A DNA stretch of 64,000 bases from an uncultured Clostridia bacterium (GCA_934121905.1 CAKOVI010000001.1:124001-188000), one strand, 5' to 3'; positions 17,263 to 27,814 are shown, numbered from the stretch's first letter. Numbers and translations are program-made. Notes: generated by a model not told the origin, from the sequence alone.

Positions 17263-19162
17263 ATGAATCTAAAGAAAAAAATTAGTAAACACAAAGGTAT
17301 AACGTTGATAGCTTTAGTAGTTACCATAATAGTTTTGCTTATTCTAGCAGGCATAAGTATACAAATGCTTACAGGTCAAAATGGCATATTATTACAGGGA
17401 AGTAAAGCAAAGAAAGAAAGCACAATAGGAAGTGAAAAGGAAGAAATTTCATTAGTGTATTCGACCTTGAAAGCAGAAAAAATAAAAGATGGAAGTGACG
17501 ATTTAATAACTTCAGAAGAATTTGATAAAGAATTAAAAAATAATAACATAAATGCAAAAACAAGTGGAAAAAATTTCTTAACAATAAAATTTAATGATTC
17601 AAATAATGTTTATATAATAAATCAAGAAGGAAAAATTACAAAAGATGAAACGAAAAAGGTAGAAGATACAACACCAGGGGAAATTTCTGGAGATGGAACA
17701 GATGCAAACCCATATAAAATACAAAGTATAGAGGATTTGGTTTATTTTGAAAATCAAGTAAATAATGGGAATAATTATACAGGCAAAACTATTAGATTAG
17801 AAGTTTCTTTAAATTTTGCTTCAGACAATTCTTATGCTTTGAAAAGCAGTTTAGAAAAGGACGGACTTAAAGAACAATTAACATCTGGGGAAGGATTTGA
17901 GTCAATAGGTTCATATTGTTATAAAATATATACTCCATCAACTGGAAAAACAATAGAATTAGGAAGTCCTAATAAATTTGAAGGAACATTTGACGGAAAT
18001 AATAATTCATTGTCTAATTTATATATAAACAAAAAAGCAAAAATAAGAAGGACAACACTGGAGGACGGAAATGTTAAGTTAGAATATTTTAACACAAGGG
18101 TTTCTTTATTTGGAGAAAATGACGGTAAAATATGCAACTTAAATATAGAAAATGCAGATTTATGTGGTAATTATTGGATAGCTGGTATTGCTGTTCGTAA
18201 CGATAATGAAATTGATAATTGCCATATATTAGGAAATATAATAAATTCCAATGCAACTGGCTACATAGGCGGAATAACACAAGAGAATGCTGGAACAATA
18301 ATTAATTCAAGTAATAATAGCTCAATTAAAACAAAAACAGTAATAGCCGCAGGAGGAATAACATATTGGAGTAAAGGTACAATAAAAAATTGTTATAATA
18401 AAGCTGAAATTGAGGTTAATAATGGAGTGTTGGGAGCTGGAATATGCCGGAGAGACTGCAGAGACAAGTGTAATAGAAAATTGCTATAATACGGGAAATA
18501 TAAAGGTAACAAATGATTTAAATATTTCACTTACAAAAGTTTATTTGTCTATTGGTGCAGGGGTAGTTGGAATGAATTATGGAAAAATACTATCGAGCTA
18601 TAATACAGGAGATATAACACAGAATGGCTATAGGAGTTATAATGGTGGCATAGCAGGAAGGTCAATTGGTGGCAATATAGAGAAATGCTATACTTCCGGA
18701 AATATTTTGGCAAGTGCTGCATATATAGCAAGAGATGGAGGAGTAATTGGAAAAGCAGAAAATAATACAACAGTAAGTAATTGCTATAATTTAGGAGATA
18801 TAGAGGTGTCATCAAATTCTTCATATACAAAAATAGGAGGAGTTATAGGAGAAGCAAGTGGCAAGATAACTATTACCAATGCATATAATACTGGAGTAAT
18901 AAAATATGCAGGAACAAAAAATTTATCAATAGGAGGAGTAGTTGGCTTAGCTGATCAAAATACAAGTATAACAAATGGCTTCTTCTTGAATACGGTAGCA
19001 GAAAAAATATGTGGCGCGGGAACACCAACATTAAGTAATTCAAGCGCAAAAACAGAAGATGAGCTAAAAGCACAAGATTTTATACTTATAAAAGATTATG
19101 CGGATATATGGCAAAAGAACGATAATGGATATCCTACATTAAAGATTAATAACGAAAATTAA
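17263..19162 (+). CDS. Pilin-anchored GLUG-repeat surface protein, +1 shift at CGG
   Basis: Two frames join at zero-frame CGG 18448-18450; skipping one base reads GAGIC-G-ETAETSVIENC and gives 632 aa. The N-terminus is a prepilin leader (KHKG) with the helix ITLIALVVTIIVLLILAG. A linker precedes many GLUG-type repeats, seen as GGITQENAGTI, IENCYNTG, GGIAGRS, GGVIGKA and GGVVGLA (about residues 160-600). GLUG repeats form beta-helical surface domains. It follows the BspA-type gene by 79 bases and both probably form one surface-display locus. Confidence 0.75.
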
Positions 19163-19182
19163 TATGCAAAAGGAGAAGAAAG

Positions 19183-19431
19183 ATGAATAAGAAATTTATA
19201 ATGGTTGCAGGTATTTTTGTAATAGCAATAATAGTTATTGTAGCTATTGCTATAAATAAAAATTCTAATAATTATAGAGAAAGTGATAAAGTTGTTCAAC
19301 AAGAAAGAGTGAAAGATATAGTACCAGCAGAAGAAAATTCGGTTGAAATGAACGTGGTATTACAAACAGATGAAAATGGAAATCAAAAATTATATGATGA
19401 AAATGGTGAGGAAATACCATATGGTATTTAA
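19183..19431 (+). CDS. Small single-pass membrane protein (82 aa)
   Basis: GGAGAAG ribosome site 8 bases before ATG 19183. One N-terminal membrane helix (MVAGIFVIAIIVIVAIAI) and an acidic exported tail. It lies 20 bases after the GLUG gene and is likely co-transcribed with it. I recognise no family. Confidence 0.6.
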   Translation: MNKKFIMVAGIFVIAIIVIVAIAINKNSNNYRESDKVVQQERVKDIVPAEENSVEMNVVLQTDENGNQKLYDENGEEIPYGI

Positions 19432-19434
19432 TAC

Positions 19435-19484
19435 TAATAAAAATAAACACTTATATAAATTTATATAAGTGTTTATTTTTATTA
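19435..19484. terminator. Bidirectional terminator, perfect 50-bp palindrome
   Basis: The two 25-base halves are exact reverse complements, A-rich at the left and T-rich at the right end, placed between two converging genes. Confidence 0.85.
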
Positions 19485-19486
19485 GT

Positions 19487-20044
19487 TTAAAATTTAATTA
19501 AACCAATTAAAATCAATAAAATTCCCGAAATTTTACTCCAGGTACTTTGAGGAATTTTTTGAAATTTAACTAAATGAATTCCTAAATAATTGCCTATACT
19601 TAAAAATATATATTGTAAAATAGCAACTAAAATAGAAAAAAAGTAAATATTAATTCCCATTGCACTTCCACCAATGCCTATACAAAAACTGTCTAAAGAG
19701 AGTGCAAAACCAAGTAAGAGAGCTTCTTTGTAACTAATATCATTAGAATTATCAAAATCAAATGAAAGTTCTTTATCATTAGTTTGAATAATAATAAAGA
19801 TTCCCATACATAAGAGAATAGCAGATCCTATGAATTCGCATACATTGGTCGATAAAGTATTTTTTAAAATAAAACTTATAAATCCTGAAAAAATTGTAAC
19901 AATGATAGAAACTGCAAATAAAATTATTTTATCTATTTTGAAAAGTTTTGTTTTTTTTAATCCATATGTAATACCAATGCCTAAAGAATCTATGCTGCTT
20001 GAAATGGAAAGTAAAATAGTATTTATGAACATTATTTTTATCAC
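19487..20044 (-). CDS. MntP/YtaF-family membrane protein
   Basis: 185 aa with about six membrane helices in two related halves. Each half carries the Asp-containing motif of this family (SSSIDSLGIGITYG near residue 15, LSLDSFCIGIGG near 115). MntP members export manganese; YtaF members are sporulation-linked. The opening SSSIDSLGIG looks closer to YtaF, but the call is at family level. Ribosome site AGAGGTG upstream. Confidence 0.75.
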   Translation of the reverse strand: MIKIMFINTILLSISSSIDSLGIGITYGLKKTKLFKIDKIILFAVSIIVTIFSGFISFILKNTLSTNVCEFIGSAILLCMGIFIIIQTNDKELSFDFDNSNDISYKEALLLGFALSLDSFCIGIGGSAMGINIYFFSILVAILQYIFLSIGNYLGIHLVKFQKIPQSTWSKISGILLILIGLIKF

Positions 20045-20243
20045 CTCTTAGTATTTTATGATATTTGTCGAATTTTGTGAAGTATAAAAAATTGTACAGA
20101 CTTTGTTTGGGCATATATAAGAAAACGGTTATAAAATTAGTAATTAATGATGTTACTGGAATAGTAGGTCATTTTTTATAAAAATATTGATAAATAAATT
20201 TAAGTTTGATAAAATAATAAAAAACAAATAAGCGGTGATAAAA

Positions 20244-20796
20244 ATGTATGAAACAATGGAAGAAGTAAAAGAAGCAATAAAAGATTGTAAAAAATGTAAA
20301 CTATGTACAGGAAGAAAAAACATAGTATTTGGTGTAGGTAATGAACAAGCAGATATAATGTTTATAGGAGAAGGTCCAGGTGCTGACGAGGACACTCAAG
20401 GAATACCATTTGTAGGAAAAGCAGGGCAATTAATGAATAAAGCATTTGATGCAGTGCGGAATAGAAAGGGAAGAAGTTTACATAGCAAATATTATAAAAT
20501 GTAGACCGCCAAATAATAGAGACCCAGAACCAGACGAAGTGACAGGCTGTGTAAACTACTTAAGAAATCAAGTAATGATAGTAAAACCTAAAATTATTGT
20601 ATTACTTGGAAGAATTTCACTTCAAAATATTTTAGGAAAAGAGTATAAAATAACAGCAAGTAGAGGAAAATGGGTAGAAAAAAAAGGTATACTATATATG
20701 CCAACTTGGCACCCAGCAGCCTTACTTAGAGATGAAACAAAAAAGATAGATTTTATAAAAGATTTAAAAGAAGTGGTAAAAAAACTAGATGAGTAA
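20244..20796 (+). CDS. Uracil-DNA glycosylase family 4, +1 shift at CGG
   Basis: Removes uracil from DNA in base-excision repair. Two frames join at zero-frame CGG 20457-20459; skipping one base reads AFDAV-G-IEREEVYIANIIKCRPP, the family-typical path, giving 183 aa. N-terminal cysteines (CKKCKLC) and the later KCRPPNNRDP Cys are iron-sulfur ligands of this family. Motif A is GEGPGADEDTQGIPFVG and motif B is HPAALLR. I chose ATG 20244, with AGCGGTGAT upstream, over GTG 20235. Without the shift both catalytic halves would be separated. Confidence 0.8.
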
Positions 20797-20803
20797 TTTC
20801 TGA

Positions 20804-20841
20804 TTGGGGACGGTTCTTTTTCCGAAAAGAACCGTTCCCAA
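20804..20841. repeat. Intergenic hairpin of the GGGACGGTTCTTTT family
   Basis: TTGGGGACGGTTCTTTT and AAAAGAACCGTTCCCAA, 17-base arms with one wobble. Lies 7 bases after the glycosylase gene and may act as its terminator; related copies at 29550, 30975, 34498 and 37922. Confidence 0.75.
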
Positions 20842-20863
20842 AAGAAAAAAGAGAGGAATAAAA

Positions 20864-22111
20864 ATGAATCAACAAATACAAGAAAAATCAAATTATTGTT
20901 TAAATTGTAAACTAAAACCTTGTTCAAACAAAGGGTGTCCTTTAAACAATAATATACCAGAATTTATAAAACAAATAAAAGAACAAAATTATAAAGAAGC
21001 ATATAAAATATTGCAAGACACAACAGTACTTCAATCAATATGTGGTAGAATATGTCCACATAAAAAACAATGTGAGGGTTCATGTGTAAGAGGAATAAAA
21101 GGAGAACCTGTAAGTATAGGAGATATGGAAGCTTTTATAGGTGACTATGCAATAGAAAATAATTTGAAATTAGAAAAAAATATTGAAGAAAATTTAAAAA
21201 ATAAAAAGGTAGCAATTATAGGTGGTGGACCTTCTGGTTTAACGTGTGCTGCATTTTTATCAAAAAAAGGTGTAAAAGTAACAATATATGAAAGAAAAGC
21301 ATATTTAGGTGGGCTTTTAGTTTATGGAATACCAGATTTTAGATTATCAAAAGATATAGTAAAAAATACAATTAAGAAAATATTGGATTTGGGAATAGAA
21401 GTAAAATATAACCAAGAACTTGGAAAAAATATTAATTTAAGTGAATTAGAAGAAAAATATGACAACATTTACCTAGCATTTGGAGCCAACATTTCATCTA
21501 AAATGAAAATTGAAGGTGAGAATTTAGATGGAGTATTCGGAGGAAATGAATTATTAGAAAATAATGCTCACCCAAATTACAACGAAAAAACAGTAATTAT
21601 AAATGGTGGAGGAAATGTTGCAATTGATGTTGCAAGAACAGTAAAAAGAAAAGGTGCAAAAGAAGTTATAATTGTTTATAGAAGAGCTAAAGAACAAATG
21701 CCTGCAGAAGAAAAAGAAGTTTTGGATGCAGAAAAAGAAGGTGTAAAGATATTATTTCAAAATAATATTGTTAAAATTAATGGCATAGATAAAGTACAAA
21801 ATATTGAACTTATAAAAACTAAATTAGTGCAAAAAGAAGGAGATACAAGACTTTCACCTGTAAACATAGAAGGAAGTAATTATACAATAAAAGCTGATTA
21901 TGTAATAATGGCATTAGGTTCAAAAACAGATGAATTTGTACAAACTTTAGGATTAGAATTAACATCTAAAAATTATATAAAAGTAAATGATAATTTTCAA
22001 ACATCAAATCCGAAAATTTATGCTGGAGGAGACTTAATAGGAGGAAAAGGAACAGTGGCATGGGCTGCAAGAAACGGAAGAGATGTTGCTAAAAATATAA
22101 TAGGAGAATAA
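20864..22111 (+). CDS. GltD-like NAD(P)-dependent oxidoreductase (glutamate synthase small-subunit family)
   Basis: 416 aa. N-terminal iron-sulfur cysteines (CLNCKLKPCSNKGCP, then CGRICPHKKQCEGSC) precede an FAD-binding Rossmann motif (VAIIGGGPSGLTCAAF, about residue 116) and a nucleotide site (VIINGGGNVAIDVART, about residue 245). The end GGDLIGGKGTVAWAARNGRD is typical. No large glutamate synthase subunit is adjacent, so it may work with another partner, as NfnB-like proteins do. ATG 20864 has GAGAGG upstream; the frame continues upstream only through the hairpin repeat. Confidence 0.82.
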   Translation: MNQQIQEKSNYCLNCKLKPCSNKGCPLNNNIPEFIKQIKEQNYKEAYKILQDTTVLQSICGRICPHKKQCEGSCVRGIKGEPVSIGDMEAFIGDYAIENNLKLEKNIEENLKNKKVAIIGGGPSGLTCAAFLSKKGVKVTIYERKAYLGGLLVYGIPDFRLSKDIVKNTIKKILDLGIEVKYNQELGKNINLSELEEKYDNIYLAFGANISSKMKIEGENLDGVFGGNELLENNAHPNYNEKTVIINGGGNVAIDVARTVKRKGAKEVIIVYRRAKEQMPAEEKEVLDAEKEGVKILFQNNIVKINGIDKVQNIELIKTKLVQKEGDTRLSPVNIEGSNYTIKADYVIMALGSKTDEFVQTLGLELTSKNYIKVNDNFQTSNPKIYAGGDLIGGKGTVAWAARNGRDVAKNIIGE

Positions 22112-22115
22112 TATA

Positions 22116-24297
22116 GTGGACACAAATGATGTAAAGAAATATATTGAAAAGCAAAAACAAAGTTTTATATGTAAGGTTTTGTTAAATAATAAAGAGTATT
22201 TTCAGGCAATAAAAGAAAGAGACAATAAATTTCAATTTTTGTATTATAAAACTGATGGTGAAAAAATATATTTAGAAGATAACATCGAAATTTTAAAAAA
22301 GTTAAGTAATAAATATGAATTAACATTTAATGATATATTTTATACAGGTAATCAGCCTCAATTTTTAGAAGGAAAAAAAGTTGAGAGTGAAGAGCTACGA
22401 GATTGGATAAAAGAATTTGCAAGTGATGAATTGGAAAATTGTGAATTATTTGTTAGTGTATATGGAAAAGATTTCGCAAGAGAAAGAATGCAAGACTTAA
22501 AAAATGCGTATATAGAAGAAAAAAATGAAAGTACGGAAACAATAGCAGGATATCAAAGCGGAGACAGTGAAATAACTATTATAGATAGCAAAAAAGGTGA
22601 AAATAAAAATTCAATTGCAGATATAAAAAAAGATAAAGATAAAAAACAAACAGTAATCCATGAGTCTGTACATCTGGTACTTAGACATAATGAAGGAGAA
22701 GATGCCAGAGGATGTACTGGTATGGTAAGGGTTATAATTTGTATTGATCAAAGAACCAATAATAACAAAAAAATAGAAATAGGAAGAGGCCTAAATGAGG
22801 GATTAACTGAATGGATTACTGAGCAATGCGGTTATAAAGAAAGTCGGAGGATATATTACATTAACTAATTTTATAAGAGAAATTGAACTTGCAATAGGAC
22901 CAGAAAATGTAATGAAATTAGGATTAAATGGAAATATAGAAAAGATTTTTGAAATGCCAAGACAACAATTAATAGAGTTCGTTATGAAGGCTGATCACAT
23001 ATATAGAATCCAAAAGGAAACATCTAAAATAGGTGTGTTAATAAGAAATTTAAAAGGAGATAATCCAGAGCAAAAAGAACAAATTCGATTAGGTACAACA
23101 TATCAACAAATTATAAATAGCGAAGGGTTTAAAAAATTTTTAAATGAAAACAGATTAGCTAATTCTGATGAGAGTATTTGTGAATATTGTAATAATATTA
23201 TGGAAGCATCAGATAGAAGTGTATGTGAATTGAAAAGTGACTTTGATGATATTCTATTTCAAAGATATTTTCAAAGAGACTTTGAAAAAAATATTAGTAA
23301 AAATAAACAAGTGTCAAAGAAATTTTTAAGAAAATATTCAGAACTAAAAAGATTATTCAAAAGCGAAGGAAATTTAGGTGAAAAAGCCAGAAATAAATTG
23401 GTGGATTTCATAGAAAAGTTTGATGAAATAGAAAAGACATACTGTAATCAGGTTCTAAATAAGGCAATAGAAAATGAACACATGACATTAAAAGATTTTA
23501 TAAAGTATTTAGATGAACTATCTTATGAAAAAGATGATATCAATAAGGTTACAGATATAAAGTATGAGTTAATTAAAATTGCAGTAGCAAAAAATAGTAA
23601 TGGTATAAAACAAGAGTTAGTAGATTTAATTGAATATTTATATACAAATAATAAATTAGGGGAATTACAAGACTATTCAGTGAAGAAAATACAGGCATCA
23701 AATGGTAACATAGGATGTATATACATGAAAAATGGAGAAGTAATTTTAGATAATTTTGGATACTGCAAAAAAGAGGTAACAGACAAAAATCAAAAGAACT
23801 ATAATGAATTATTTGATTTTACATTAAGAAAAAATGAAGATATGAAAAAAATAATAAGTCAATTTGAAAATATACGTGAAGCAGTTCTTCAATCAGATTC
23901 AAATGCTAAAATATGCATATTAAACAGAACTATTGCAATAACATCAAATAATAAAACGCAATTTTTTATGATAGATAACGAAATAATGTGTACCGATGTT
24001 ATGTCTGATTTAAGTATTGACTTTGAAGAGGAAAAACAGAAAAGTTTAATACCTATAAGAAATAACTTAGTAAATTTTGTAAAAAGAGTTTTTTATAAAA
24101 TTACAAATATGAAGAAGAAAAAAGACGAAAATAAAGAAATACAGGTATACGAAAATATGATTTCCTCTAAAGAAAAGCGTCAGAAATGGTTAGAAAATGG
24201 CATAAGCATTGAAAACATGCCAATAACGCAAATACATCAAGTAGAAGAAAACAAGAAATACAAAGAATTTAATCAAAAAGATGAAGAAAAATATTAA
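22116..24297 (+). CDS. Large HExxH metallopeptidase-like protein, +1 shift at CGG
   Basis: Two frames join at zero-frame CGG 22845-22847. Skipping one base reads CGYKES-G-GYITLTNFIREIEL and gives one 726-aa protein, where zero frame would stop 11 codons after the CGG. Residues 181-191 hold the zinc motif IHESVHLVLRH, and GLNEGLTEW about 45 residues on could supply the third ligand. The C-terminal 450 residues are charged and helical without a known domain. GTG 22116 follows AGGAGA. No signal peptide, so probably cytosolic. Family unknown; the edge gene at 1-1254 is another HExxH protein of similar style. Confidence 0.65.
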
Positions 24298-24375
24298 AAT
24301 ATATTGATTTTTTATAAAAACCATACTAAAATTAATAATATCTTAATAAACTGAAAAATGAAAGGAAAATAAAAA

Positions 24376-25407
24376 ATGAAAATACTTCTAGATGCTATGG
24401 GGGGAGATAATGCTCCAGAGGCAACAATAAAAGGTGCAGTAAATGCAATAAATCAAGTAAAGGCAGAAGTTATTTTAATAGGAAAACAAGAAATAATAGA
24501 AGCTAAAGTAAAAGAATTTTATGGAAAAACTTTAAGTGAGATATCACCAAGATTATCAATAAAAAATGCCACAGAAACAATAGAAATGGAAGATGGACCA
24601 ACAGATAGTATAAAACACAAAAAAGACTCATCAATGGTTGTAGGATTTAATATGCTAAAAAAAGGAGAAGGAGATGTATTTATATCTGCTGGAAACTCAG
24701 GAGCCTTACTTGCAGGAGCCACTTTGCTTGTTGGAAGAATCAGAGGAATAGATAGACCTGCTATGGCAGGAATATTGCCAGCATATAAAAGTAGACTTGT
24801 ATTAATAGATTCAGGAGCAAATACAAATTGTAGACCAATAAACCTATTACAATTTGCCCAAATGTCAAGTATATATATAAGAAACACCTTTGGAGTAGAA
24901 CATCCAAGAATAGGTTTATTAAACATTGGAACAGAAGAAACAAAAGGAAATGAATTAACAAAGGAAAGCTACAAATTGTTAAAAGAAAAATCAGAAGAAC
25001 TAAATATCAACTTTATAGGAAATGTAGAAGGAAGAGATGCATTTTCAGGTGAAGTTGATGCAATAGTAACAGATGGATTCACAGGAAACGTATTCTTAAA
25101 AGCAGTAGAAGGACTTGGAAAATTTGTAAAAAGAAGCTTAAAAGAAAACCTAATGAAAAATATATGGTCAAAAATAGCAGCACTTCCATCACTTCCAGCA
25201 ATGAATAAATTCTCAAAATCAATGGATTATAAATCATATGGTGGAGCACTATTTTTAGGAGTAAAAAAACCAGTTGTAAAAGCACATGGAAGTAGTGATG
25301 CAAAATTATTCGAATTTACAATAAAACAAGCAGAGCAATTTGTAAACAACCAAACAGTTGAAAATCTAATAAAAGAATTCGAGAAAGAAAAGACAAAAAC
25401 TGAATAA
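24376..25407 (+). CDS. plsX: Phosphate acyltransferase PlsX
   Basis: Makes acyl-phosphate from acyl-ACP for phospholipid synthesis. Opens with KILLDAMGGDNAP and carries FISAGNSGALLAGA and the VDAIVTDGFTGNVFLK signature. 343 aa, complete. It precedes acpP and rnc, the usual Firmicute order. Confidence 0.96.
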   Translation: MKILLDAMGGDNAPEATIKGAVNAINQVKAEVILIGKQEIIEAKVKEFYGKTLSEISPRLSIKNATETIEMEDGPTDSIKHKKDSSMVVGFNMLKKGEGDVFISAGNSGALLAGATLLVGRIRGIDRPAMAGILPAYKSRLVLIDSGANTNCRPINLLQFAQMSSIYIRNTFGVEHPRIGLLNIGTEETKGNELTKESYKLLKEKSEELNINFIGNVEGRDAFSGEVDAIVTDGFTGNVFLKAVEGLGKFVKRSLKENLMKNIWSKIAALPSLPAMNKFSKSMDYKSYGGALFLGVKKPVVKAHGSSDAKLFEFTIKQAEQFVNNQTVENLIKEFEKEKTKTE

Positions 25408-25440
25408 CCATTCAAAAATGAAATAAATTTGAGATATCTA

Positions 25441-25469
25441 TTGACAAAAGAAAAAACATATAATATAAA
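25441..25469 (+). promoter_or_regulatory. Promoter of acpP
   Basis: TTGACA 25441-25446, 17-base spacer, TATAAA 25464-25469. Confidence 0.7.
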
Positions 25470-25551
25470 TGTCTATATAAAAATAACATCAAATTTATAT
25501 CAAAGGATATAGTAAATTTTTATAAACTTGAGAGGAGGTGAACTTAAGAAA

Positions 25552-25794
25552 ATGAGTTCAGAAGAAATATTTGAAAAGGTAAAAAATATAATAGTAGACT
25601 TATTACAAGTTTCAGAAGAATCTGTTACATTAGATGCACATTTTATAGATGATTTAGGAGCTGACTCTTTAGATTTAGTTGAATTAATAATGGGAATTGA
25701 AGAAGAATTCAATATAGAAATTCCAGACGGAGAAGCTGAAAAAGTTGTAACAGTTGGAGATGTAGTTGAATACATAAAGGAAAATGTTGCATAA
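25552..25794 (+). CDS. acpP: Acyl carrier protein
   Basis: Carries growing acyl chains on a phosphopantetheine arm attached to the Ser in DDLGADSLDLVELIM. 80 aa, acidic. I chose ATG 25552; GGAGGTG lies about 11 bases upstream, and the longer TTG start would translate through that site. Confidence 0.95.
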   Translation: MSSEEIFEKVKNIIVDLLQVSEESVTLDAHFIDDLGADSLDLVELIMGIEEEFNIEIPDGEAEKVVTVGDVVEYIKENVA

Positions 25795-25829
25795 TTTTTG
25801 GAAAAAAATTATCAATAAGTAATAAAGTA

Positions 25830-25866
25830 CCCTATAAGATAGAAATATTTTATAGGGGATTTTTGT
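25830..25866 (+). terminator. acpP terminator
   Basis: CCCTATAA / TTATAGGG stem followed by a T-rich run. Confidence 0.8.
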
Positions 25867-25940
25867 TATCTGAGTTTTTTTATTTATAATGTTTTTATTA
25901 AATTTACTATAAAACAAAAAAACATATTTCCACAAAACAC

Positions 25941-25968
25941 TTGAAAAAATCCCAAAAAAGTATATAAT
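25941..25968 (+). promoter_or_regulatory. Promoter of rnc
   Basis: TTGAAA 25941-25946, 16-base spacer, TATAAT 25963-25968. Confidence 0.65.
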
Positions 25969-25996
25969 AGATACATACTGAAAAGAGGTGAAAAAA

Positions 25997-26677
25997 ATGG
26001 ACTACACAAAACTAGAGCAAGAAATAGGATACACATTCCAAGACAAAAATCTACTACAAACAGCATTAACACACACATCGTATGCTTATGAAAGAAAAAC
26101 AATAAGCAACGAAAAACTAGAATTTTTAGGAGACAGCATACTAGAATTTCTATCAAGCATCTATATATACCAAAACTATCCAAAACTAAAAGAAGGAGAA
26201 ATGACTAAAGTTAGAGCACAAGTAGTATGTGAAGCAAGTTTATACAAAGTTGCAAAATCACATAATTTTAGTGATTTCTTACGCCTAGGAAAATCAGAAA
26301 GAGTAGCACACAAACAAGTAAAACCAGCAATAATGGCAGACAGTGTAGAAGCAGTAATTGCAGCAATGTACCTAGATGGAGGGCTAGAGCCGGCAAATAA
26401 ATTTATAGTTGGAAACCTAAAAGAAGAAATAAAATTAGCAAGTCAAAATGTTGGACAAAAGGACTATAAAACAGTACTACAAGAAATACTTCAGCAACAT
26501 GGAGATGTACATATAGAATACAAAATAATAAAAGAAGTAGGACCAGATCACGATAAAATATTTGTATCAGAAGTAATCTACAACGGAAAAATTTTAGCAA
26601 CTGGAGAAGGAAAAAGCAAAAAACATGCAGAAATGGAAGCTGCAAAACATGCTATAGAATTAATAAAAAAGGGGTGA
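25997..26677 (+). CDS. rnc: Ribonuclease III
   Basis: Cleaves double-stranded RNA in rRNA and mRNA processing. Catalytic signature NEKLEFLGDSILEF near residue 38, second acidic cluster ADSVEAVIAAMYLDGG, and a C-terminal double-stranded RNA-binding domain ending GKSKKHAEMEAAKHAI. ATG 25997 has GAGGTG upstream; a GTG 9 bases earlier overlaps that site. Confidence 0.95.
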   Translation: MDYTKLEQEIGYTFQDKNLLQTALTHTSYAYERKTISNEKLEFLGDSILEFLSSIYIYQNYPKLKEGEMTKVRAQVVCEASLYKVAKSHNFSDFLRLGKSERVAHKQVKPAIMADSVEAVIAAMYLDGGLEPANKFIVGNLKEEIKLASQNVGQKDYKTVLQEILQQHGDVHIEYKIIKEVGPDHDKIFVSEVIYNGKILATGEGKSKKHAEMEAAKHAIELIKKG

Positions 26678-26681
26678 AACT

Positions 26682-27734
26682 ATGAAAAAACAGTATATAA
26701 TTCCAATATTTGTACCACACTTAGGATGTCCAAATGATTGTGTATTTTGCAACCAAAAATCAATAAGTGGGCAAACAAAGCAAGTAACAAAGGAAGATGT
26801 AAAAAATATAATAGAAGAACACCTAAAATATATAAAAAAAGATTCTAAAGTAGAAGTAGCTTTTTTCGGAGGAAGTTTTACAGGAATAGAAGAAGCAAAA
26901 CAAGAAGAATTATTAAGCACAGCTTATGAATATATAAAACAAAAAAAGGTCGATAGTATAAGAATATCAACAAGGCCTGATTACATAGATAAAAAGATTC
27001 TAAAAAGATTAAAAAAATACAAAGTAAAAACAATAGAACTTGGGGTACAATCTGCAAATGACTATATCCTAAAAAAAGCTGGAAGAGGACATACTTTCGA
27101 AGATGTTGTAAAAGCATCAAAACTAATTAGATGGTATGGGTTCGAATTAGGACACCAAATGATGGTTGGACTTCCAGAAAGTACAACAGTTGATGAAATA
27201 AATACAGCAAAACAATTAATAAAGCTAAAGCCTAAAATGGTAAGAATATACCCAGTTTTAGTTATAAAAAATACCAAACTAGAAAAAGACTATAATGATG
27301 GAAAATATAAGCCATTAACAGTTACACAGGCTGTAGAAGTATGTAAAGAACTTGTAAAACTATTTGTAAAAAAACATATAGAAGTAATAAGAATAGGACT
27401 TCAGCCAACAGATACTATAACAAATCCAGATAATGATAAAAGCGAAGTTGTAGCAGGACCATTTCATCCAGCATTTAGACAATTAGTTGAATCTGGAATG
27501 TGGTATGATGTTATAGTTGAAAAAATAAAACAACTAAATACCAAGGTTAAAGAAGTTGTTGTTACTGTTAATCCAGCAGATGTAAACAATGTTATTGGAC
27601 AAAGAAAAGATAATATTAATAATTTAAGAGATGTTTATGATGTGAATTTAATTGTTAAGGCAGATGAGAAAATTAAACAGGGAAAATCTAAGATAGAAAT
27701 TACTAAAATTTATGAGGATTTTTCGGAAAAATAA
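26682..27734 (+). CDS. Elp3-like radical SAM protein
   Basis: 350 aa. The iron-sulfur cluster motif is CPNDCVFC (about residue 17), followed by FFGGSFTGI and STRPDYID, all typical of the bacterial Elp3-like radical SAM family often placed between rnc and smc in Clostridia. It lacks the C-terminal GNAT acetyltransferase domain of true Elp3. Five bases after rnc, so same operon. Exact substrate unknown. Confidence 0.85.
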   Translation: MKKQYIIPIFVPHLGCPNDCVFCNQKSISGQTKQVTKEDVKNIIEEHLKYIKKDSKVEVAFFGGSFTGIEEAKQEELLSTAYEYIKQKKVDSIRISTRPDYIDKKILKRLKKYKVKTIELGVQSANDYILKKAGRGHTFEDVVKASKLIRWYGFELGHQMMVGLPESTTVDEINTAKQLIKLKPKMVRIYPVLVIKNTKLEKDYNDGKYKPLTVTQAVEVCKELVKLFVKKHIEVIRIGLQPTDTITNPDNDKSEVVAGPFHPAFRQLVESGMWYDVIVEKIKQLNTKVKEVVVTVNPADVNNVIGQRKDNINNLRDVYDVNLIVKADEKIKQGKSKIEITKIYEDFSEK

Positions 27735-27743
27735 TTTGAAAAT

Positions 27744-27789
27744 AAACGGCTATAATAGTATTAAGGGCTTAAAATAGCCGTTTACAGAT
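27744..27789 (+). terminator. Terminator after the rnc operon
   Basis: AAACGGCTAT / ATAGCCGTTT perfect stem, followed by a T-rich tract. Confidence 0.75.
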
Positions 27790-27814
27790 TTTTTACAAAA
27801 TTTTTAAAAAATCC

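Noticed and set aside
20440..20470. Classical slippery-site or prfB-like programmed frameshift at these loci
   Set aside because: No homopolymer slip site, no shared P-site codon, no in-frame stop directly at most sites and no consistent upstream Shine-Dalgarno; only CGG is common.
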